40,660 nucleotides of DNA. It comes from Acetobacteraceae bacterium (lineage in GTDB: Bacteria > Pseudomonadota > Alphaproteobacteria > Acetobacterales > Acetobacteraceae). The position numbers were made by a program, and so were the translations under genes. The DNA lies in assembly GCA_009693865.1 (NCBI GenBank), contig SHWL01000023.1:1-40660 (forward strand), in the 5' to 3' direction. This document shows, piece after piece, positions 8,392 to 16,472 of this stretch. Below the pieces are notes generated by a model. The model was not told the DNA's origin, searched no databases, and was given only the letters and a program-made list of their open reading frames with translations. Position 1 is the first letter of the stretch. Each line of letters opens with the position of its first letter.

Positions 8392-9528
8392 TCAGGGCCG
8401 CTGTGTCACCGTCTTGTTGGCACCAATGGCCCGGCCGAGATCGTCGCGCAACCAACCGGCCGGCATCGTCCGGTAGAACCCCGTCCTTAACTCAACCAAC
8501 CGTCCCTTGGTCATCCCGATCATGTCCGGCGTAAAGAACGCCGCGTTTTCCGTGAACATCAAATACGCCTGGGCTTCGTTCTCCATCACGTGTTCAAGGC
8601 CCGGCTCATACCCCAGTGTGTGGAGAAAGCGCCTGATCCGGTCGCGCTCCTGCGAGGTCAGGGTTTGTGTCCAGAACCGGTGCACGAAAGCGGCATAGAT
8701 CGCGTTGGTGAAATATTCGCCGTGCGACAACTCATGGTGCAGGATCGTGGCGCGCGCGTGCGGCGTGACATGAGCATCCGAGCCCGCCTGGGGGATCGAA
8801 ATCAGCCCGGCTTGCGCATTGGGCTCAAACCATCCCTCCTGACGAAGCAGGCGGTTGAGCGCATGCTCCTCCTCCAGAAGTTGGATCTTGTCTCGCTCGG
8901 CCAGCGCGAAGAAGCGAAGCAGGGACGGGACGCCGTAGTCGTGGCCGTAATAGAATGTCTCGACCGTGTCGCCGCTCGCGCGAACCGCCTGGTCCAGTTC
9001 GGTGTCGGTCAGCAACCGGTCGTGCGGCAGGCCGGTTTTTTCGACGAAGGCAGCGGCCCGGTTTAACATGCGGCCTTGATCGCGAAGCGATGCGAAGTCC
9101 AGCACCAGGATTTTGGGATTGGCGCTGAAACGGAATATCGACAATGACGGGGCCGTCTCGGCGGGCACATGATCACGGATTCGCTGTTCGTCCGCGGTCA
9201 CGATCTGGAAGTCGCGCGGCCAGGGCGCGGCGCGCGGCGCGGCGGGCTCAGGTGCGGCAGGCGCGCGCGCGGCGACCGGCGGCGCTTCAATCGCTGTCGG
9301 AGGTGGCGAAACCAGCGCCGACTGCGTGACAGGCGGCCGTACGCTCCGGCTATCCGGGTCCCCGACAGGGGCCGGTGAGGGCCAGAGGAACCAGAATCCC
9401 ATCGCGGCGACCGCGAGAAAGCTGACGGCCGCCGGAATGACCCAGATGGGCGCGCGAGCTGGCTTGCGAACGGGAGACGTGGGTTTCAGAACCCTGATGG
9501 TGCGATCATCGTCTTCTGGTCTCGGCAT
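8392..9528 (-). CDS. Membrane-anchored protein with HExxH (putative zinc metallopeptidase)
   Basis: 378 aa, function not recognised. I start at ATG 9528 (MPRPEDDDRT); the frame is open further upstream but that part looks non-coding. Residues ~1-27 are charged, ~28-50 form one transmembrane helix (VIPAAVSFLAVAAMGFWFLW), and ~50-105 are a Pro/Ala-rich linker, so the bulk should lie in the periplasm. The C-terminal domain carries HELSH at 265-269, an exact HExxH zinc-site pattern, with a conserved-looking acidic site 49 residues later (ENEAQAY, Glu318) that could be the third ligand as in gluzincin-type peptidases. The motif sits in a helix-like stretch (ATILHHELSHGEYFTNAIY), as expected. The gene lies downstream of the OmpA gene on the same strand but beyond a terminator. 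Peptidase activity is inferred from the motif alone; a non-enzymatic envelope protein cannot be excluded. Confidence 0.7.
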   Translation of the reverse strand: MPRPEDDDRTIRVLKPTSPVRKPARAPIWVIPAAVSFLAVAAMGFWFLWPSPAPVGDPDSRSVRPPVTQSALVSPPPTAIEAPPVAARAPAAPEPAAPRAAPWPRDFQIVTADEQRIRDHVPAETAPSLSIFRFSANPKILVLDFASLRDQGRMLNRAAAFVEKTGLPHDRLLTDTELDQAVRASGDTVETFYYGHDYGVPSLLRFFALAERDKIQLLEEEHALNRLLRQEGWFEPNAQAGLISIPQAGSDAHVTPHARATILHHELSHGEYFTNAIYAAFVHRFWTQTLTSQERDRIRRFLHTLGYEPGLEHVMENEAQAYLMFTENAAFFTPDMIGMTKGRLVELRTGFYRTMPAGWLRDDLGRAIGANKTVTQRP

Positions 9529-9782
9529 CCTGGCGTTGCCATGAGCTGGGGTGAAGCCTGGATCCCGGCAGGTGACCGAACCTCGCCTGGCGATGAGACC
9601 TGAGGGAGGAGATGGGTTGCCTGAGGCGCAGCCCCGGAAGGATGCACCAGGCAAGCATTGAGAGCAAGGACGATATCACGGGACGAGACACCTGGCGCGT
9701 CCCCGGCCGCATGAAAAGGGCATGTTCCGTTCCTGCTTCCGCGACGCGGAGAACGGCGATTCCCTGAGCGGCGGCGAACAGC
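9529..9782. other. Non-coding spacer with no recognised feature
   Basis: Together with the terminator at 9783-9816 and its flank, this makes a 329-bp gap between two - strand genes. I see no convincing ORF, RNA gene or -35/-10 pair. It must carry the promoter of the HExxH gene if that gene is expressed independently, because the hairpin upstream should stop read-through from the OmpA gene. Confidence 0.5.
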
Positions 9783-9816
9783 AAAAAGCGCGCGATCCTG
9801 AAATCGCGCGCTTTTT
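9783..9816 (-). terminator. Rho-independent terminator after the OmpA-like gene
   Basis: A perfect 14-bp inverted repeat: AAAAAGCGCGCGAT at 9783-9796 and its complement at 9803-9816 around a 6-base loop. Read on the - strand it is a GC-rich stem followed by TTTTT, 42 bases past the OmpA stop codon. The A and T ends are symmetrical, so it could work in both directions. Confidence 0.9.
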
Positions 9817-9857
9817 GGAGGTTCGTCCCAGGGGTTCACACAGGAGCGAACCGCCGG

Positions 9858-10511
9858 TCAGGCGCCGAGATTGATGACCTGAACGCGCCGGTTGCGGGCT
9901 TCCGGCGTTTGCGGCGCTGTATCGACCACGGGGCGTTCCTGCCCCATGCCCACTGCTTCCAGCCGCGACGGTTGCACGCTGTACTGGGTGGTGAGGTACG
10001 ATACGACGGCCTCCGCGCGCCGCTGCGACAGCGCCCGATTTTCTTCCCGCGAGCCGACATTGTCGGTATGGCCTTCGATCCGGAACCGGAAGCTCGCGAG
10101 TTCGCTGGACGCCAGAGCCTTACCCAGAGCATCGAGGGAGGCGCGGGCGGTTGGGGTCAGGTCGGCGGAGCCGCTGGGGAAATTAACCGTGAGATTGACT
10201 GACGGGCCCGCGGACGTGTCGGCGGCAGGCGGAGCTACCGGCGCGGCGGGGCGAGCCGCCTGAGGCCTTGGCGCCTGAGCGGCCGGTGCCGCGGAAACCG
10301 GCCTCGCGGCCTGAACCGGCGCCTGTGCCTGTGGGGCCGCGGCACCGCCCAATTTGATCCCGCGGGTCGGACCGGCGACGAGATTGCCACTGGGCTTCAG
10401 GGCAGCGATAATTTGGTCAGCCGATTGTTGCGCCATCGCGACGCCACCCATTCCCGCCAATGTCAGCATGGCGAGTGGAACAGCGGCAATGGGTTTCAGG
10501 AACCCGCGCAT
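9858..10511 (-). CDS. OmpA-family peptidoglycan-binding periplasmic protein
   Basis: 217 aa. ATG 10511 is chosen because a strong AAGGAGA ribosome-binding site lies just upstream and a clean Sec signal peptide follows (about 1-27, cleavage after AMA). Residues ~28-105 are a Pro/Ala/Gln-rich linker. The OmpA C-terminal domain (about 105-217) has the typical order: VNFPSGSADLTP, then IEGHTDNVGS (147-154 region), then the ALSQRRAEAVVSYL helix, and NRRVQV near the end. This fold binds diaminopimelate in peptidoglycan. There is no lipobox and no beta-barrel domain, so it is probably a soluble or loosely wall-bound periplasmic protein. It sits between the T6SS block and the HExxH gene and has its own promoter and terminator, so it is likely an independent single-gene unit. 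A link to the T6SS is only positional. Confidence 0.85.
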   Translation of the reverse strand: MRGFLKPIAAVPLAMLTLAGMGGVAMAQQSADQIIAALKPSGNLVAGPTRGIKLGGAAAPQAQAPVQAARPVSAAPAAQAPRPQAARPAAPVAPPAADTSAGPSVNLTVNFPSGSADLTPTARASLDALGKALASSELASFRFRIEGHTDNVGSREENRALSQRRAEAVVSYLTTQYSVQPSRLEAVGMGQERPVVDTAPQTPEARNRRVQVINLGA

Positions 10512-10555
10512 GGTTGATTCTCCTTCGACGGAACCGAATGAAACTCGGTGGCAAC

Positions 10556-10584
10556 ATAATAGGGTAATTCGCAACCGGAAGCAA
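10556..10584 (-). promoter_or_regulatory. Predicted sigma-70 promoter of the OmpA-like gene
   Basis: On the - strand: -35 TTGCTT (10579-10584), 17-base spacer, -10 TATTAT (10556-10561). It predicts a leader of about 38 bases ending in the AAGGAGA ribosome-binding site before ATG 10511. Confidence 0.6.
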
Positions 10585-10717
10585 ACGTCGATCTGACGGA
10601 ATCCAAGTGATAGCGACAATCTTTTTTTTCGGGATGTAACAAATCCCGCGGCGGCACTACCGCCGGGTGTGCGTTCGCGTTCCGGCGTCTTGGCAGGAGT
10701 CCCGATTGGGGGTGTCT

Positions 10718-12217
10718 CTATAAGGCGCCCGCGTTCTTCCAGGCCGGAAGGTGGCGGTCGAGGAACGCGACGATCACCGTCCGCGCTTCGGTTAACTTGT
10801 CCTCATCCGGCTCGATGGCCTGGATCAACCCTTCGACGCCAGTGATTCCATTCCGGTAGTGATATAACAAAACCAATCCCAACAGAGGCGTCGCCAGGGG
10901 CATCCCGGTCGGGCGGCAGGCGATGGCGAGCATGCCGTTCGGCGATCCCTTCCGGATCATGCGCCGCGCGGAGACCTCGTTGAACCGCATCGCATCGGGT
11001 CCGGGCGGGGTCATCGGGCGCAACGTCGGTTCCACCATGTCGGCGCCCGTCAGGATGGCGATGAGCTCGGCCGGATTATCCCGCTTGCCGACCACATTCG
11101 GGAGCGCGAGCAAATCCCCCACGCGCCATGGCCGTGTGGCCAATGCCCGCACGATCGGTCCGTAGAAAGCCTTGTTCAGTTCCGCTTTACCCGCCGCGAC
11201 ATTCAGCGATTCCGGCAAATCCTCAGCCGGCTTGGTCAATGTCAGCGATACGTCCATCAGCAGCGCGGTGCGTTCCGAGGGCCTGATCCGCGTGGCGCCG
11301 CGCACGAACACGTCCTGCCGGAGGGCGCGGGGCGTGCAAATGTCCTTCACGAGTTCCTGCATCATGCGATCGGGGTAGCGGTGGAAGATCTCCCGTTGTG
11401 CCTCGCTCATGACCAGTTCGGGGAAGTTTTCCGTTAGCTCGCTGGCCGCGACCCACTCCAGCTTGGCTTCGCTCAACGCTGTGGCGACGTCATTGACGAA
11501 GCAGGGCGCCCAATGATCGTTCATGAATTCGTGGGCGAGATAATTCGCGCTGGCGTTTTCGAACATCTCCATGCGGCTGGTCACCGCCGGCCGGCCGTGC
11601 AGATTATGGGCTTCGGCCTTGATCAGATCGCGCACCAGGCGAAGGCCTTCCGCCGCCCGGTGATCGCTGGCGCCGCCCGCCCGGTTGCCGGCCTCGCGAA
11701 TGAGGTTCGCGGCGGGAAGCATATCGATCCAGCCGGTCATCGCGTTGTAGCTGAGATGAACCAGGCCGCCGGGCCGGACTTTCGCGCCCAACAGGCGAAC
11801 GATACCGGTTTTCGCGGCGGGGGGAATCCAGCTCCAGATCCCGTGCATGGTGACGAAGTCCATCCCTGGCAGATCGCGCAACGCGGGGTTGTCCTCCCAG
11901 CGCGAGAAATCCGCTTCAATGAACGTGACGTTCGTCAGGCCGGCCTCGACAGCCCAGTCCCGCGCGGCCGCGATGTGAGCCGGGTTAAAATCGACGCCAA
12001 AAACCGTCCAGGTCGGGTTGCTGGCCGCCAGCGCCATGGCCGTGTATCCAAACCCGCATCCCAGCTCCAGCATCATCACCGGGTCGTCGCCGTTGGGGAT
12101 ATGCGCCTCGGCGCCGCCAATGATCGAGGCCAGCGCGATTCTGACCGGGGATTGATTGCGATACCAACCAACCGAATAAGGGATGTCCGTGACGTAACCG
12201 CCGCCCCAACCGCTCAT
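10718..12217 (-). CDS. SAM-dependent methyltransferase with regulatory domain, last gene of T6SS operon
   Basis: 499 aa. Class I methyltransferase fold at the N-terminus: SAM-binding motif I is LELGCGFG (50-57), followed by the acidic VFGVDFN strand end and the IEADF motif; MHGIWSWIP resembles the substrate-side loop of this family. The middle section (~210-300, with SRMEMFENASANYLAHEFM and W-x-P-x-F-V) matches the 'methyltransferase regulatory domain' type that accompanies such enzymes. The C-terminal ~170 residues form a winged-helix-like tail. The start has an AAGGA site 10 bases upstream. It lies 60 bp downstream of tssG on the same strand with a hairpin between, so it is probably the distal gene of the tssA operon. 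The substrate is unknown; methylation of a protein or of a secreted factor are both possible. Confidence 0.82.
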   Translation of the reverse strand: MSGWGGGYVTDIPYSVGWYRNQSPVRIALASIIGGAEAHIPNGDDPVMMLELGCGFGYTAMALAASNPTWTVFGVDFNPAHIAAARDWAVEAGLTNVTFIEADFSRWEDNPALRDLPGMDFVTMHGIWSWIPPAAKTGIVRLLGAKVRPGGLVHLSYNAMTGWIDMLPAANLIREAGNRAGGASDHRAAEGLRLVRDLIKAEAHNLHGRPAVTSRMEMFENASANYLAHEFMNDHWAPCFVNDVATALSEAKLEWVAASELTENFPELVMSEAQREIFHRYPDRMMQELVKDICTPRALRQDVFVRGATRIRPSERTALLMDVSLTLTKPAEDLPESLNVAAGKAELNKAFYGPIVRALATRPWRVGDLLALPNVVGKRDNPAELIAILTGADMVEPTLRPMTPPGPDAMRFNEVSARRMIRKGSPNGMLAIACRPTGMPLATPLLGLVLLYHYRNGITGVEGLIQAIEPDEDKLTEARTVIVAFLDRHLPAWKNAGAL

Positions 12218-12237
12218 GCCGCCTTGTCCTTTTCCGT

Positions 12238-12279
12238 GAGGCGTGGCGCCTCAGTGTTTTCCACGAGGCGCCATGCCTC
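12238..12279 (-). repeat. Inverted repeat overlapping the tssG stop codon
   Basis: Arms GAGGCGTGGCGCCTC (12238-12252) and GAGGCGCCATGCCTC (12265-12279) pair at 14 of 15 positions around a 12-base loop. Each arm also contains the small palindrome GGCGCC. There is no T-run, so it is not a standard terminator. It could slow decay or reduce read-through between tssG and the methyltransferase gene. Confidence 0.7.
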
Positions 12280-13330
12280 AGCGAGTTCCCACGATTTTTT
12301 GGGCTTCGATGATCTCCGCGTCGAACAGCGGCTCCGCGGCATCCCGCAGGCGCCGTTGACCGCCCGCCACCGGTTCCAGCCACGTATTCCATCCCAGCCT
12401 GGGCGGCGGATCTTCCTCCGCTGAGAGCCGGAGGGGAGGTACGGCGTTAGCGGTCAGCACCGGGTTGATCGCGAAGCTGATCTCGAAACCGACATAGGCG
12501 CGCACGAGCGACACGAGCCGATGCAGCGCGATGCGGTCGGGCAACAGCCGCTCGAACCCGGCTCGGTCGAGGGGACCGATCCGCAGCACGACCCGCGCCT
12601 GGGGATCCCAGGCCCGGATCCCGGCGGCGGCCGTCGCGCTGAGTTGATTGAACTGGCCCACGGCGCCGATCCGGGTACGCTGGTCTGGCGGCAAACCAAG
12701 CCAGGCGCCGACAAATTCGATGACCTCCGCGCGCATGCCCAGCCAATCGGAGACCATCGCGCCCAGCCGCTCCGCCGAGCGCGGCCGCATCGCGAACAAG
12801 CCGGCGTAATGCAGCAGCGGCTCGGTCGAGATCAGCATCCTGCCGGTCAGATGGGCGGTGCCGTATCCCCCGAGGGCCAGCAGAATTTTCGCGATCGGAT
12901 CTTCTGTCGGCGGCGTTTGAAGCGCGGCCGTGTCCGCCGCGCGCGCGGGCCGGTATTTCCCGCCCGCCCGCGCGAAGAAGGCGACGAAGCGGTGGCTCAG
13001 AATGTCGAGGAACACGTGCAACGACGTTGAGCGCGCGCGCAACGCCTGCACGACCGCGTCGGTGTAATGGCGCGGCAACACGCCGGAGGGACCGGTCAGC
13101 CCCATCATCCCAACGGTTACATCCGGGGGGGCTTTATCGTCTGGGCCGCCACCGCGAAACTCCAGCACATCGGCCGGGGGATAGGTAAGGCCGGGCGGCG
13201 TGCGGAACCGGGCGACCTCGGCTGGATCGGCGGTGCGTTTCGCCAGCATCAGCAGGCGCACCGCGGCGTCGAAACCAAACCGGCGAGGCGTCTGCGCCAG
13301 CGCCGCCAAAGGCGATCGCGGCGGTCTCAT
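12278..13330 (-). CDS. tssG: T6SS baseplate protein TssG (ImpH/VasB family)
   Basis: 350 aa, the usual length for the family. The start is ATG 13330, which overlaps the tssF stop as ATGA. The frame is open further upstream but that region is the tssF shadow. Family marks seen: N-terminal RRFGFDAAVRLL, VGMMGLTGPSGVLPRHYTDAV near residue 80, FLDILSHRFVAFFARA (helix that is strongly conserved), GLFAMRPRSAERL and a C-terminal GWNTWLEP. TssG works with TssF, TssE and TssK to build the wedge of the T6SS baseplate in the cytoplasm. Its position after tssF fits the standard alphaproteobacterial order. Confidence 0.93.
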   Translation of the reverse strand: MRPPRSPLAALAQTPRRFGFDAAVRLLMLAKRTADPAEVARFRTPPGLTYPPADVLEFRGGGPDDKAPPDVTVGMMGLTGPSGVLPRHYTDAVVQALRARSTSLHVFLDILSHRFVAFFARAGGKYRPARAADTAALQTPPTEDPIAKILLALGGYGTAHLTGRMLISTEPLLHYAGLFAMRPRSAERLGAMVSDWLGMRAEVIEFVGAWLGLPPDQRTRIGAVGQFNQLSATAAAGIRAWDPQARVVLRIGPLDRAGFERLLPDRIALHRLVSLVRAYVGFEISFAINPVLTANAVPPLRLSAEEDPPPRLGWNTWLEPVAGGQRRLRDAAEPLFDAEIIEAQKIVGTR

Positions 13331-15147
13331 ACCAGCACGCGGGTTCCGCTGCGCGCGGGCCAGGTGCCCGCGTTGCCGGGGCGGCCTCGCAGGACGGCTC
13401 TCGTCCGGGTGAAACTGTTGATGGTCGCATGCAATGCCAGAAACCGTTCCAGCACGCTGGCCAGCAAGAACAGCCCGCCGGCCTGCCAGGCTCGCGGATC
13501 GAATTCCAGGGTCACGTCCAATCCGCGGCAAAACGCACCCATCCGCCCGGGGGCCCGCGCGGTTCCCGGATGCGAGGTGACGCCCGTCAAAGCCTCGATC
13601 GCGGTCGTCGTTTCCGGCGTGTCGCGGAACGCGTAAAGGCGGAGTACCTCCTTGAGCGCGTCGGCGCCGCCAGTACCGCCCGCGACCGACAAATGGCCAA
13701 GCGACAGGTGCGAAATGAGCCGCCAGAAACCTTGCTCCCGCAGCGGCGGCCGTAATGTTGTCGTGGCCGGGGTGACCGGTGTGATCGCGGCGACCGAGGC
13801 CGCGCCCTCGACCAGCCGCAGCGTCGGCCGGCCGCCGCCATAGGGCAGGTCGGTCGGCAAATCGCGATTGAGGCACAGAGCGTCGACCGACAAGGTGGCA
13901 CCACCGGGAGCGGCGGGGTCGAAGCCGGGATCGTGCGGCGCGATGAAGACCTCCGTGCCCGGCACGCCCGGCGAGGAATCACGCCGCGTTACGTGATAGT
14001 AACCGCCGGGCGCGGTCGGGTCGGGGTCGGATTCCGTCAGGCGGTGAAATGGGCGCCACGGCCTTGCCGATCCGTCCTGCCGCGTTTCCCGCAAGCGCTC
14101 GACAGCCCAGACCTCGGCGAAATGCGGCCGGCGCGAATCCGGAACGATCCTGTACTCGGTTTCGGTGTGCGTGATCGCGATGGGTTCGCAGCGCCGGTGG
14201 AAAAGGTTGACAAGTGGCACGCAGCCCAGAGCCAGCGATGGCTGGCCGACGGTGCGCTCCAGTTCGGTGACCGCGCGGTCGAGATAAATGAAAATCTCCA
14301 ACCGGTTGCCACCGGATGTCATGGTCTTATGGTCGATTCCGCTGATGTCGATGAACAGAAATTTTTCCGGAAACGCGAAATATTCGGTCAACAGACGGAA
14401 GCCCGCGAAGCCGCGCGCGGACCATGGCAACAGCGCTTCTTCGTCGCTGAACCCCGCTGCCTGAACGTTCGTGGCCGGGACGATGACCGGATTGGGGTCG
14501 GTCGCGGAATCCGCGAACGCGACAGACAGGGTATGACCGCACAGTAATTCGTACAGCGGCAGCGTCTGGTTCGACGCCCCTTGCAGGAAAAACCTCAGGC
14601 GATCCACGCCCAATTGCGCGAAGCTCACGTCCGGCACAAGGCACTTCAGGGTAATCCGCAACGCCGAGACCGCGCCCAGGGCGGCGGGATTGGCCGGTGC
14701 GACAATGGGAAGCCCGGTCAGCCGAATGTTCTCGACCTCGATCGGCCACAGCGTGACAGGCGCGGTCGTGCGGTAACGCAACGCCTCGCCTCGCACGGGC
14801 TCGGTGTCGAACTCGGTGCCGGCGGGTCTGACGTCCGATCCCGCCAGATCCGGCGAACAATCCAGCCGCGCTACCATGCAGGACGGCACCGGCGCGAGAT
14901 AATGCGGATACAGCATGCCCAGAAGGGCATCGGTCAGTTCCGGGAATTCGTCATCCAGCCGGTGATGCACGCGCGCGGCGAGGAACGCGACGCCATCCAG
15001 CAACCGCGCGACATGGGGATCGTCGACCGCGCCGGGAGATAACCGCAACCGGCCCGCGATTTTCGGATAAGCTTCAGCGAACTCCGTCGCCAGCCGGTGA
15101 ATCGCGGTCAGTTCGCGGTCATAATAAGGAAGCAGCGCATCGGACAT
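13327..15147 (-). CDS. tssF: T6SS baseplate protein TssF (ImpG/VasA family)
   Basis: 606 aa, normal for the family. It opens with LLPYYDRELTAIHRLATEFAEAYPKIAGRL in its first 35 residues, the signature N-terminus of TssF, followed by DPHVARLLDGVAFLAARVHHRLDDEFPELTDALLGMLYPHYL. Later marks include FRLLTEYFAFPEKFLFIDISG and CVPLVNLFHRRCEPI. TssF is the largest part of the baseplate wedge (two TssF per TssG). The start codon shares one base with the tssE stop (TGATG) and the stop overlaps tssG, so translation of the three genes is probably coupled. Confidence 0.95.
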   Translation of the reverse strand: MSDALLPYYDRELTAIHRLATEFAEAYPKIAGRLRLSPGAVDDPHVARLLDGVAFLAARVHHRLDDEFPELTDALLGMLYPHYLAPVPSCMVARLDCSPDLAGSDVRPAGTEFDTEPVRGEALRYRTTAPVTLWPIEVENIRLTGLPIVAPANPAALGAVSALRITLKCLVPDVSFAQLGVDRLRFFLQGASNQTLPLYELLCGHTLSVAFADSATDPNPVIVPATNVQAAGFSDEEALLPWSARGFAGFRLLTEYFAFPEKFLFIDISGIDHKTMTSGGNRLEIFIYLDRAVTELERTVGQPSLALGCVPLVNLFHRRCEPIAITHTETEYRIVPDSRRPHFAEVWAVERLRETRQDGSARPWRPFHRLTESDPDPTAPGGYYHVTRRDSSPGVPGTEVFIAPHDPGFDPAAPGGATLSVDALCLNRDLPTDLPYGGGRPTLRLVEGAASVAAITPVTPATTTLRPPLREQGFWRLISHLSLGHLSVAGGTGGADALKEVLRLYAFRDTPETTTAIEALTGVTSHPGTARAPGRMGAFCRGLDVTLEFDPRAWQAGGLFLLASVLERFLALHATINSFTRTRAVLRGRPGNAGTWPARSGTRVLV

Positions 15148-15662
15148 CAGGCAGACTCGTTGGCGCGGACCCGCACGTTGTCGTTGACTGTATCGATGAT
15201 TGTATCGAAAGTCACCTGTTCCGGCGCTGGATCGGCGTGCAATACGGCTTCGATTCGCAACCGCAAGGCCGCGTCGAGCCGCTGTTCCTCATCGATCAGA
15301 TGAACCCGGACCGAAAGAAAGCGCGGCTCGAACCGGCGGATCGTCGCCTCCACTTCCACGCGCAGCCGGTTGCGCTCCCCCTGATTGTTGAACACGCCGG
15401 CGGCGAAATCGGGGATGCCGAACCCGAGCGGGGACCCGGCAAGCTCGGTGAGTTCCGGGGGAGGGGACCGCCAGCGGCGGCGGGCGTTCAGCAGCGCCTC
15501 CAGTTCGCGGCGGACGGATTGCCGCAGAGCCTGCATTGCCTCAGCCGCGGCCATTGGCGGATCTCGTTCACGGTCCGGCGCCTCGTCGATCAGCCGCTCC
15601 AGCAGCGGCAGTTGGACGCGTACGGCATTGGCCTGGCTGGCTGGCCCGCCCCTGCCGCTCAC
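15147..15662 (-). CDS. tssE: T6SS baseplate protein TssE (gp25-like)
   Basis: 171 aa. The start is GTG 15662, chosen because it overlaps the tagJ stop as GTGA, the tight spacing seen through this operon. The core gp25-like fold runs from about residue 35: RQSVRRELEALLNARRR, then GFGIPDFAAGVFNNQGERNRLRVEVEATIRRFEPR. The glutamate/arginine pair of that segment is the family signature. TssE is homologous to phage T4 gp25 and starts sheath polymerisation on the baseplate. The last ~30 residues (after the DAALRLRIEAVL strand) follow the family pattern. Confidence 0.93.
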   Translation of the reverse strand: MSGRGGPASQANAVRVQLPLLERLIDEAPDRERDPPMAAAEAMQALRQSVRRELEALLNARRRWRSPPPELTELAGSPLGFGIPDFAAGVFNNQGERNRLRVEVEATIRRFEPRFLSVRVHLIDEEQRLDAALRLRIEAVLHADPAPEQVTFDTIIDTVNDNVRVRANESA

Positions 15663-16456
15663 GCGCCAAACCGCAGCGTTCCGATGTCCATGATCGCGAT
15701 ATCGTCCTCACCGGCCAGGAACACGCGTTGACCAATGCCGCGGACGGGCCCCGCGTCGGGATCGGTCCAGTCGGTTTCCCGGCCCAGGCGGAGCAGGTCG
15801 GAGGCGGGTTCGCCGCCCGCATAAATGGCCGGCACATAAACCTCGCCGTCCGGACCTTCGGAGACCGACATCGACACGCGGCGCCAGATCAGATCGCGCG
15901 GCCGCTTCGGCGGGTGGAATTCGGCGGAGATGATCCGTTCGGTGGGGATCCAGAAGTATTTTCCGGTGGTTGTCAGCACTTCGACGTTGCCGGCCAGGAG
16001 ATCGTCGGCGTCGCGGAAGTCGTCGAACGCCTTGTCGTTATGGAAGCCGGCCGCGCGGGGGCGGGCTTCTTCCGCGTCGGTCGCGTTTTTCGCGGCCTCG
16101 GCCATGTCGCCGGCTCGCAGCGCGACCAGTGCCTGAAGCTGGAGCCGTTGCACCTCGGTGGGATCGGACAACAATTCCGGCACCCGCCCGTCGCGGAACA
16201 ACTGCCGCCGCGCCATGTCGGCCCGGATCAACTGACGGAATTCCGCGACCACGATCCCGGTCGTGGGGTCGATCGTGGAGGCAGCGTCCAGCAGAACATC
16301 GGCGCGCTCCAGGTTGCCGCTGAACACCAGGAACTCGGCAAGCAGCACGCGCGCGTCGAGATCGGCCGGTGCCTTACGCACGGCGGCCTGGGCGGCGGCG
16401 ACAGCTTCGGTAAGTTTCCCGGCCCGGAACAGGCCGGCCGAGGTTGCTTCGCTCAT
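15659..16456 (-). CDS. tagJ: T6SS accessory protein TagJ (ImpE family)
   Basis: 265 aa. The N-terminal half is TPR-like (FRAGKLTEAVAAAQAAVRKAPADLDARVLLAEFLVFSGNLERADVLLDAA), the C-terminal half is the ImpE domain (FHPPKRPRDLIWRRVSM and a YVPAIY strand). An SD of GAGGAGA precedes ATG 16456. TagJ proteins bind the sheath subunit TssB and are thought to help ClpV-mediated sheath recycling; they occur in a subset of T6SS, including the imp type. Here it lies between the second tssC and tssE, as in the Rhizobium imp operon (impE). Confidence 0.9.
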   Translation of the reverse strand: MSEATSAGLFRAGKLTEAVAAAQAAVRKAPADLDARVLLAEFLVFSGNLERADVLLDAASTIDPTTGIVVAEFRQLIRADMARRQLFRDGRVPELLSDPTEVQRLQLQALVALRAGDMAEAAKNATDAEEARPRAAGFHNDKAFDDFRDADDLLAGNVEVLTTTGKYFWIPTERIISAEFHPPKRPRDLIWRRVSMSVSEGPDGEVYVPAIYAGGEPASDLLRLGRETDWTDPDAGPVRGIGQRVFLAGEDDIAIMDIGTLRFGA

Positions 16457-16472
16457 GGGTTCTCCTCGCGGG

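Noticed and set aside
10621..10660. T-run plus hairpin (CGGGAT ... ATCCCG) as terminator of the methyltransferase gene
   Set aside because: The run of eight T is on the wrong side: on the - strand the hairpin is followed by A, and it lies upstream of the OmpA gene, not positioned to end the methyltransferase transcript.
12278..13876. Longer start for tssG, extending the frame to 13876
   Set aside because: The added ~180 residues lie inside tssF and show no TssG similarity. ATG 13330 gives the ATGA overlap seen elsewhere in the operon.
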